64,000 bases of DNA from Gadus chalcogrammus (Eukaryota; Chordata; Actinopteri; Gadiformes; Gadidae). A program made the position numbers and the translations under genes. The notes under the pieces were generated by a model that did no database searches, was not told where the DNA came from, and saw nothing but the letters and a program-made list of their open reading frames with translations. The stretch is from NCBI RefSeq assembly GCF_026213295.1, contig NC_079420.1:5504209-5568208 (forward strand), in the 5' to 3' direction. Positions within the stretch are counted from its first letter, which is position 1. The number at the start of each line of letters is the position of its first letter. This document shows, one piece after another, positions 53,111 to 64,000 of the stretch.

Positions 53111-53824
53111 CTTGCTCTGAACCAATTCTTGGTTTAAGGTTATTCTCTCACTCAACTAACTCCGGCTCTAAACCCTGATGTCCTGCTCTAAACTAAAGTC
53201 TCCCGGAGGACCAGTGCTCCAGAACATCTGTGGGACCCAGAAGAGGCCAGGGTTCACTCCCTCGCTGGTGGGGGGGTATGGGGGTGTCAGGTTGATGAAT
53301 TAAGGAAGACTGCGGTGGCCAGGGGGGAAGCAGCACACATTCTCTGGGTTCCAGGGGCCCAATAACAGGGGCCCGGGCACCGGAGCCTTGACGCAGGGTC
53401 TATAAATATATACACAGACAGCGGTGGTGGTGGGGGTGGTGTACACAGAGCAGACTCAACAGGTTGTTTTGCTAAGGACCGGACTCAGGCCTGTTCCAAT
53501 AAATGTGGGCATCGCTTAAGACCTCCGACTCTCTCTGTGCCTACTTGCTTGCATTCCGCCCACTCGAAAGATAAGAACCCAGACAAAAACAGGAATCTAT
53601 GGACCAGATTTTTACATGAAACCAAATAATAATGAACTCCGAAAACACATTAGAAAGTTATGCATCGAAAACAGACGTGGATAGAAATACAAAGACAGGC
53701 TTTGCATGTATCCGAGTACAACCTGCAATCTACATGTATAAAAGAACACACATGAGCGAAGAATAACACCGATTTTCAACACGCAGACTCATTTAGAAAC
53801 TCTCCAGGATGGAACACAAACACT

Positions 53825-53957
<133 letters not shown>

Positions 53958-54445
53958 AATTTAAACCGCCCACAGTCGGCCATCAGAACAAGGATTGGAG
54001 GAGCCGCCTCCTGCAGGACGTGGAACATAAGCGGGGAAACACCATCGGGGTTAATGGTGATAATCCTATTAACCACATATTTTCCATGGACGAGCGGGGG
54101 ACACTTAAGAAGAGCGAGCCAAGCAGGACATACGTGGGTTCTGATTGAGAACGCAGAACTGGAGGTTTTCGCTGCGACCACCGCGAGAGCCAATCAGAAG
54201 GAACAAAGTGGGCAGCGGCGGTGGTCTCTGCATCGCCATCAAAGGGCCCCGGAAGGTAGAGGCCCTCGTATCACCTTCCCCCCCCCCCCCACACACGTGG
54301 TGTGATCGGTGAAAGGGACACCTTCCTTCACCTCTTTGAACACAGCCGCAGCGGCTCTCAGTCCTGACACATACAGAGCTGTTATTCAAAGCGCGGGTGC
54401 ACACAGGGCAGGGAAGAAGTGAGGATGGAAGCTATTTGATATGAT

Positions 54446-54519
54446 GTTAGAGACAGAGAGAGTGACAGGGGAGAGAGAGATACAAAGGAGAGAGAAACAG
54501 AGGAGAGAGAGAGACAGAG

Positions 54520-54585
<66 letters not shown>
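54446..54585. repeat. (GA)n-rich repeat upstream of avpr1a
   Basis: Purine-only GAGA with imperfect GAGGAGAGA and GACAGAGGAG units, then about 22 pure GA units; roughly 0.8 kb before the avpr1a start. Confidence 0.95.
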
Positions 54586-55164
54586 GAAATTAAATGGAGA
54601 GGTTAGAGGCAAGGTGGGGAGAGAGAGAGACAAAGAGGGGTGGGTGTGTTATATGAAAGACAAGGGCAAAAGTTCAAACACAGAATATCTGTCGTCTTTC
54701 TCTCTTCCAAACACATTGGCAGTCTGAATTTCGGAATTTTTAAAGCATTTAAAAATTATGCATTTATCAAGAATTTGTTATTTATGAACTTATCAACTTG
54801 CGTTGACCTTCCAGTCAGTGGTATTTAAAGTGAAAAGTGCAGCACTGCCCTAGTAATAAATAAATTCTTAGAAATAGAAATGTTTCATTTTTACAGCCTG
54901 GGCATTGGGTCCGATTTATTTTTTCATTCAAGATCCATTGATCGACCAGTAAGCCTCCAAAAGGTTACTTCTAAATTATGCATAGCCTTCATACAGTTAC
55001 TTAGCGATATTGCAAAATAAGTTAAGCTCAAATTGTTTGCGTTACTTTTCCATACAAAATACGGCGTTGAAAGTGGGCGGTAACTCGGATCGAGGTTTGG
55101 TGAGGTAGTAGGAGAGGGGAGGATTACGCGCATTACGCACACGCCGTCTGAAATTTGATTCGAG

Positions 55165-55174
55165 TTTAAAAGGC
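55165..55174 (+). promoter_or_regulatory. TATA-like element of avpr1a
   Basis: TTTAAAAGGC about 240 bp upstream of the ATG, followed by GC-richer sequence. A start of transcription near 55195 would fit. Based only on motif and position. Confidence 0.35.
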
Positions 55175-55393
55175 ACTTGCAACTGTCAAAAGCCAGCGGA
55201 GAACGACGGGCATCACAGCACCCGAAAGGAGCACAAAAGCACTAGTGCGGAGCCCCATCCTAGGTGTCCACTTTGCATCGTCCCGCCTGGCTCTCCGGGT
55301 CAGGCGCGCAGCGACGCGGTGCCATGCGCCCTGCTAGCCTCGCGCTGCTCCCCGTCGTAGACACCGGAGAAAACCAATCTTGCGCATTCGTTC

Positions 55394-55447
55394 ATGCGTG
55401 TGAGCCAACCATGGGGACACCGGACAACTTCACGGTCAGCACGGTGA
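55394..55447 (+). promoter_or_regulatory. overlapping upstream ORF of avpr1a
   Basis: ATG at 55394 is out of frame with the receptor and runs 17 codons to a TGA at 55445, past the receptor ATG at 55411. Weak start context (TTC before it). It might reduce receptor translation. Confidence 0.35.
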
Positions 55448-56284
55448 ACGGTTCGGATCCGTTTGCGCGCAACGAGGAGGTGGCCAAGCTGGAGATCGCC
55501 GTGCTGAGCATCACGTTCCTGGTGGCCGTGGTGGGGAACGTTAGCGTGCTGCTGGCCATGTACAACACCAAGAAGAAGACGTCGCGAATGCACCTCTTCA
55601 TCAAGCACCTGAGCTTGGCCGACCTGGTGGTGGCTTTCTTCCAGGTGCTGCCGCAGTTGTGCTGGAAGGTCACCTACCGTTTCTACGGGCCAGACTTCCT
55701 CTGCCGGATCGTGAAGCACCTGCAGGTGATGGGGATGTTCGCCTCCACCTACATGATGGTGATGATGACCGTGGACCGCTACATCGCTATCTGCCACCCG
55801 CTTAAGACCCTGCAGCAGCCCACGCGGCGGTCCTTCATCATGATCGTGTCCACCTGGGTAGGCAGCCTGTTGCTCAGCGCACCGCAGTTCTTCATTTTCT
55901 CGCTGAGTGAGATAAAGAACGGCTCGGATGTGATGGACTGCTGGGGCCACTTTGTGGAGCCGTGGGGTGTGAAGACGTACATCACCTGGATCACGGTGGG
56001 GATATTTCTGATCCCCGTGTTCATCCTCATGATCTGCTACGGCTTCATCTGCCACAGCATATGGCAAAACATCAAGTATAAGACGAAGAAGTGCACGTCC
56101 GAGTCCGGGGCCCGGCATGGACTTATTGGGAAGAGTTCTGTCAGCAGCGTGACGACCATATCTAGAGCCAAGCTGAGGACCGTGAAGATGACTTTTGTGA
56201 TTGTCCTGGCCTATATCGTGTGCTGGGCGCCGTTTTTTATCGTGCAGATGTGGTCTGTGTGGGATGAAAACTTCAATTTGGGCG
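55411..56284 (+). CDS. avpr1a: vasotocin/vasopressin V1a-type receptor, exon 1 (N-terminus to TM6)
   Basis: Class A GPCR for arginine vasotocin, expected to couple to Gq at the plasma membrane and control social, osmotic and reproductive responses. 291 codons plus one base. Visible: N-glycosylation sites NFT (6) and NGS (13), TM1 GNVSV (42-46), TM2 LSLADL (67-72), the Cys98-Cys177 pair, [10 protein letters not shown] (122-131), basic ICL3, and TM6 CWAPFF (271-276). ATG 55411 has a perfect Kozak context (ACC ATG G) and yields the usual fish N-terminus; an in-frame ATG at 55324 would add 29 residues. The donor is GGGCG|GTAAAT, phase 1. V1a-type is clear; which teleost duplicate (aa or ab) is not. 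The gene is complete across two exons, 389 residues. Confidence 0.93.
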
Positions 56285-56966
<682 letters not shown>

Positions 56967-57262
56967 ACTCGGAGAACCCCGCGGTGACGCTGTCGGTGCT
57001 GCTCGCCAGCCTCAACAGCTGCTGCAACCCCTGGATCTACATGATCTTCAGCGGCCACCTGCTGCAGGACTTCGCCCACTGCTTCTCCTGCCTGTGGCCG
57101 CGCGACCGCCGCCTCAAGTCCAAGGAGGACTCGGACAGCAGCGTGCGCCGCACCACCCTCCCCACCAAGATGAGCACCCGCAGCCCCCCCTGCAGCAGCG
57201 GCACCTGGAGGGAGCTCGACAACTCGCCCAAGTCCTCGCTCCCCTGCATACCAGCGGAATAA
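56967..57262 (+). CDS. avpr1a: vasotocin V1a-type receptor, exon 2 (TM7 and C-tail)
   Basis: The acceptor CCCTCCAG|ACTCGG joins in phase 1 to give NLG-DSENPAVTLS. It encodes TM7 with SLNSCCNPWIYM (NPWIY being the NPxxY motif, about 312-316), helix 8, a likely palmitoylated cysteine pair (HCFSC), and a Ser/Thr-rich tail ending PCIPAE. The intron between TM6 and TM7 is the conserved position in the vasopressin/oxytocin receptor family. Confidence 0.93.
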
Positions 57263-58459
<1,197 letters not shown>

Positions 58460-58460
<1 letters not shown>

Positions 58461-61400
58461 TCTGATGTTGAGATCAACAGACCGAAATGTAATTTCCTAA
58501 AAATGTATTCATTTAGCATCTCTTATTCATTCTTTTTGTGTCGTAATCTCTTTAAAACATCAGTGAATTGCTATAGTTAGCCAACTTTGTTTGCAGATTA
58601 TACAGGGCTAGCACATTTATTTAATGGTTGATTACTTAAAAGCCTGGTTAAACTCGTAGATAACATGGCCTTCTACTTTGGCCATGTAAGGCCAAAGTAT
58701 TTCATCTACTCTTCGACTCTTAGTCAATTAGTGCACAGTTGCATCCATAGTGACTACCACTGAATCCTGGGGGGAGGCATCCTGCGGATGTTAGGGATCA
58801 AGCCCAGACCCTTTCAGTGGATCATCAAGCCTTCAAAACCATCCTACTGTATATATTCCCAGTTGGGAAGTTGTGAGCTGAAGACAAAATCCTTGCGGAA
58901 TCCCTGATCGCTGACCGTTCCCACCAGGAAGCACATTTCACACGTTATTATGTCCGAGGGGTTCTTCCAGGGAATGGTGGCTTTCCTTCAGTGAGGGAAA
59001 ATGGCTTCCCATGCTTACCCCCGTCCTCTGTGTCTGCGTGTATCCATGACCTGGTGCCCCAGGTCGGCTGTGCCGAGAAATGCCTAAACATTTGTGTTTA
59101 GGTTACCACGGTGAATTCCAGCTGTATAGCATAGGTATTTATAAACAGGAAAACCCTGCACCGTTGTTCAGCACTCTGTCGGACCGTCTCCGGATATCTC
59201 TGCGTACACAGATAACCAACTTTCTCACCGAGCGTTCATAAGCACACACACCTACCTACGCTGTTCTAAAGATGTTGCCCCTGGAGACCGTATAGCACAT
59301 CACCAGTATAGGGCTTACACACCGTGATGACCGCGAGAGCCGTGGGAGAATAGGAGCATAAGAATGTTAATGACACTAAAAGTGCTTTGGCCATAGTTTG
59401 CCAACTAATCATGAAACTAGCTAAACATTATGGGGTGCCATTGTTGTGTTTGAAACTGCCACAGGTTTTCTCATGAGAGACGTGGAAAAGTATCTTGAGA
59501 TTAGCCTACAATACAGTGTACATTATTTTATTTAATATACATGACTACAACTGTCCTGAGTACTCTCAAAATTGCAGAGTATCTGCAACAAAAAAATCCC
59601 ATGATGCATTCTGACGTACAACCCATATAGCCACACAGCCTTACTTCACTTTTTCCTCCAATCATAGTCATTGCGTTGGCAGATGGCCCAAGAGTCTAAC
59701 GTAAGGGTTTGTTGACGCTGACCAAAGCTAGGTCCTGCGGGTCCCATGGCCGGGGCTATAAGGTCCCGGAGACCGAGCGAAGGCCAGACTAAGCCTCAGG
59801 GTTCAACTCCCGGAGGGCACAAATAAAATGGCAAGGGACCCCAATTAACCTTCAGATACACTCATATTCACCCCGTATGTGATGAACGTTAATGGGGGGG
59901 GGCCACCCTCGGAAATGAAATGAAAAGCCGCCGATCAAAAGAGGTTGTGAGCCTTCTGATCTGCCTTTTTTGGTGGGGTTATTCATACAAGCTATTTCAG
60001 GGGATATCACTGATGCCGGAGAAAAATCCCATTCGCTTACAACCTGATTATTGTATTCTCATTCTCAGAGTACTTCAAGTGAATGCAGGAACATGAAAGG
60101 TAGACACACGCAGAGAGAGAGCGAGAGCAACAGCAAGAGAACAAGAGCGAGGGAGCGAAAGCGAGAGAGCATGACAGCGGGAGATCTATCGTCTGCCATC
60201 CTTCGTGTGTTTGAGTTATTGGAACCTGTGGAGGTGGTGAGAAGGGGCTTCTTCTGAGACAGGAACCCATTGCAGGAGCAGCAGCTGATCTCATCTGCAT
60301 GCAGGCAGGAGGAGAAGAAGAAGACGGCGGCTTCACGTTAAAACCCAATGCCGAAGACACGCGATGACGCAGAACAAAAACCCTGATGTCCTCGCTGGGC
60401 GCAAGTCTCGGTGATAGGAGTGGGATGTGATGAGTAAACAACATGAATCATTTCTGCTAGGAAGAATAGGGGGGATAAACAGCATCACAGGGATTTCCTA
60501 ATCGTGCAAATCTTCATCAGGAATTCCGTGTGATCCGATGCCACGACATACGATGCCATTCCAAGAAGGTTTCATGCCAATGTTTCGGTGCCCGGTCTTG
60601 TAAACAGTAAGGAAACTGATGTTTCCTTACAGGAAATGAGTCCCTTCTCCATTAACCGCTTTTTAATTAGGGTGGAAAATTGGCCCTTCCCCAAAGCAAA
60701 TAGAAATTATAGAAATGATCTGGGAAAATCCCAAATGTCTGCAGACTCGTTATGTTCAGTTAATCAATACAAAAATAATAAAAAATAAGCCATAATATTC
60801 AGTATGAAATAAGCCAATTTAGAAATGTCGAAAAATATTCACACACTCACTCACGCACGCACACACGGCACATTACAAGACCTCCTTCCTGTTGCATTGT
60901 TCTCCCTGGACGCTCCTGAGAACAACGAGACCACTATTAACCCTCAATCAGGCTTCCCCGACAAACATATATAGACTCAGCTTACTTAAGGCATGTGGAG
61001 CGGAAAGAGGAATGAGCAAAACATGCCCTATAACGTGACTAAAGTAACACTCAGAATGCCAGCAGGCCACTGCAGCTGAAATAATCAACACAATACTGAT
61101 GAAGAGTTTGCTATTTGGCGATTAGTTTTATTTATTTTACTGATATATTTATTGTGATTATGATACATACTGAAGTCGTTTCATGCAATTGTGATTTTTA
61201 TTTCCATAGGCCTACAAGGAGGCAGGTTTGTATTAGCCTATTTGTATTCTGAGCATAGCACGGCTTCCCCCAAGCATTGCACCGTGCTCATGTATTATCC
61301 TTTAAATAACGGAACAGGTCTGTAGGCCTATGTCTATTCATGTGACGCTGATATTAATGAGAATTATTTTGATTGATTCTTCTTCTGTCATTAGTCGTTT

Positions 61401-61950
61401 CCGTCTTATAGTTGTCATCTACTGCGCTTTAATCATCTCACTACTGCTCCATCTTTAAAGGCATCACAACCACCATCACTACGTTAGACCAACAGGTATC
61501 CCGGGTTCAAAGACAGGTTGTTGATCAAAGCCCAGATGATACGCTGGGCAGGGCTGTTTAATGAGGCCTCTGCGGGACATGACAGGAGATCATTGTAAAA
61601 GCTTGTAGAGTAAAAATCTATGAAATAGGTTGTCTGATTTTGCAAGGTAACTGCGGAATACTGCTCAGTTCCTCCCTCTTCGTTTTAATATTTTGTATTT
61701 AATATATATATATTCCATATTTATGATCAATTATTTAGTATTTGATAATCCTGTAGACTACAGTGGTTTTTACATGTCTTTATCACAACCACACGCCACA
61801 CCAAAAATGGAGGCAAGAATATCTTACCTGCGTCTCCTGGCAGCTTCGATCGCCTTAGTGCATTTCATTTATTTTATTTTATTCTGATGACACAAATCAC
61901 CACTCCACACTAAACTACCTAACGACACCCCATAATTCGACACATACCTC
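58460..61950. other. gene-free interval
   Basis: No supported gene. GGGTTCAACTCCC at about 59799 resembles pol III box B, possibly a SINE remnant. A short GA-rich tract is at 60112-60170. Confidence 0.45.
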
Positions 61951-61959
61951 CTTTACGAG

Positions 61960-62220
61960 CGCCCGATAGGCCTACACGTGGTTGCCAGGTAACCACGAGC
62001 CAAGTGAACGGGCTCCGAGGCCCGATGTTTAACGACGAAGCAGCTTCGTGTTCGTCAGCAAGCCGGACAGCGAGGCGGCGTCGGCGCGCTAATTAGGAAG
62101 CAGCCTGTCGGCGAGGGATCAGTCATCTGAGAGGGATTGGGTGCGTCTTCCTCCATCAATACACAGCGCGCTCACCGCGAAGCTGTGGGCTGCGCTGTGT
62201 CACGAGACACGCGCACACAC
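61960..62220. promoter_or_regulatory. CpG-rich patch with X-box
   Basis: Dense CpGs (AGGCGGCGTCGGCGCGC and others) around GTTGCC-A-GGTAAC at 61981-61993, an RFX-type X-box embedded in a longer palindrome. Looks promoter-like, but no exon follows that I can recognise before the window ends. Confidence 0.4.
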
Positions 62221-63790
62221 ACACCTCATGTATTTGACAATATTTACAATTATGACGGCAATAGCCAAATAACCCATTCGTGTTGGAATGTTGGATTCCA
62301 GAGAATAGGCAGCCTAAGGTGAGGGCTGATTTGGATCAACGAACGGCACGGAGGAGCTGGCATGAGGGGAGAGAGTGTTGCGTAGAAGGCTGAAGACCAA
62401 GCTGAGTACCGGGTGCAGTAGCGCCCCCAAGGGGTGGCTACGGCCATCGTGATAAGCACTATGGGTGATGCCTCATCCATCCTATAGCTGCTCCTTCATT
62501 ACAGGTCCCTAGTAAACGTTTTTTTAAGTTCTGCTCGTCGCATTACACATTTCCTACATTGGTCTCGGCTCAGAGGAAGTTCATGCTTTTTTATCGACTA
62601 TAACCATATAATTATTTTTATGTTATAACTAACTTTATTAGTATTTTTGTCATTTGGGAGCGACACTGAATTAAGAATTTTGATTAAGCAGCGGGCAAAG
62701 GTTAGGCATTGTGCTGAAGGAGGCCAAAAAATACAGCTGTGGACACAGGAATCTGACCCGGTTCCTTTTGGCAGCACGGAGACTAAACCCCCTAACCTCT
62801 ATACCAAGCATCCTGACTCCAGGTCCCTAGTAATGACGGTCTAGATGTACTTTATATGCAACAACCAAACAACTGAGCTCCTCAGTGTCTAAGGCTGATT
62901 CAACGGATATTAAACACTGTTATTTACTTTATAAGGGCAATTAGTTTATCCATTCCCTTTTGTTATCCTGTCTCTGTGTTGTAATTGGCTGCTGCCTGTT
63001 CACTATGGTGCAAGTCCAAAACACTGTGTTCCTACTAGTTACACTAAACAAATAACACCCGTCATATCTGTGGAGTGAATCAAATGTGAAGTCGTGATGG
63101 AAAACGGAGTCCTAACTTCCCTCTGGTTCGCTTCAGTCACTGTCTGAAGGGTACTGAGAGACTGATGCGATCGATACACTGCAACTCCTAACAATGGAGA
63201 TCAATAAAACCCCTTTCCCTCCCAAATAGGATATCAACAGTTTATACAATGACGAAAACCCCTGTTGACTGGTGGAGGGAGAACAGATGTCATATCAAAT
63301 ACTTATGACAGAAAACATGTGTCCTTAAATCAGAAGATGTTTTTGGGCTCTCGCCGATGGCATCTTCTAGAATTATATTAAACGGGGATCACTTAAAAAT
63401 GTTGATTAAAATATATATATATATATAAATGGGAATAAAATACTGGGTTGGCTTAATATGTGATGGCAGTTGGACACAAGCCACATTAAAACAGCATGGA
63501 AGCACAGGCCAACAGCACTATCATTAAAAAATAAACATGAATGGCTATGACTTTGAATTGAAATTCATCAATTCATTACTATGAATTGAAATGTCATTCT
63601 TTAACATTTGTTTCACCATTTTTTTATTTGTAGCACAAAGAATGGTGTGAGTTTCAAAGGTATAACAGGTTAGAATGAGGAGGTGTTGGGGCCGATGCTA
63701 CATAAGTAATATCACTGAACGCTGCATGTTGGCGCCTACAAATGTCGGGCCATTCCGACGCACTCCCACTGCAACGCCTAGCCAGGCAAT
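62220..63790. other. no gene seen
   Basis: Only short ORFs, AT-rich sequence and an (AT)n at about 63411-63426. Confidence 0.5.
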
Positions 63791-63977
<187 letters not shown>

Positions 63978-64000
63978 AACAGTGACATCTGGTGGTCAAA

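Larger units (their letters stand above)
51325..53820. other. gene-free interval upstream of avpr1a
   Basis: No coding gene recognised apart from the SINE tail and the minisatellite described separately. Distal regulatory DNA for avpr1a may lie here. Confidence 0.4.

Overview
The window is vertebrate genomic DNA, almost certainly from a ray-finned (teleost) fish. Spliced genes with GT-AG introns, long (AC)n, (TG)n, (CT)n and (GA)n microsatellites, tRNA-derived SINE pieces, the 3' ends of L2-like LINEs, and short DNA transposons with 8-bp target duplications all point that way. The receptor protein is also closest to fish vasotocin receptors. The very high density of dinucleotide repeats recalls gadiform (cod-like) genomes, but that is only a weak inference.

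Left end (1 to about 10,150, minus strand): the 5' half of ankrd26. I traced fifteen coding exons with consistent reading phase from the ATG at 9201 down to about 641, where the gene runs off the window. Exons 1-6 encode ankyrin repeats. Exons 7-15 encode a long acidic, disordered region with recognisable family landmarks (DDWPSSD, the SxLGLxxE...WDSE block, and DVFYIPSYLSG). One exon, 2137-4578, is a single 814-codon acidic exon divisible by three. One intron uses a GC donor. The main ATG is overlapped by the stop of a 13-codon upstream ORF. Two palindromic RFX X-boxes lie 0.7-0.9 kb upstream, which suits a centriole/cilium gene.

Middle (about 10 to 54 kb): no coding gene was recognised over roughly 44 kb. 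It holds microsatellites, two related inverted-repeat MITEs, a 569-bp transposon with a degenerate helicase-like ORF, an L2-like LINE fragment, SINE fragments, a CCT-rich tract with a long proline-rich ORF, a 36-bp minisatellite and two CpG-rich patches.

Right (about 55.1 to 58.5 kb, plus strand): a complete two-exon vasotocin/vasopressin V1a-type receptor (avpr1a), 389 residues. The single intron lies between TM6 and TM7 and is half filled by a (CT)n tract that runs into the acceptor. Long microsatellites flank it upstream, inside the intron and in the 3' UTR. The rest, to 64 kb, is non-coding, with a CpG-rich patch carrying a third X-box at 61,981 and a terminal (AC)n array.

The two genes are not known to act together: ankrd26 is a centriole distal-appendage protein, avpr1a a neuropeptide GPCR. 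No complete, previously undescribed multi-gene system is visible. The least ordinary items are the expanded ankrd26 acidic exon, its upstream-ORF/X-box arrangement, and the helicase-bearing transposon remnant.
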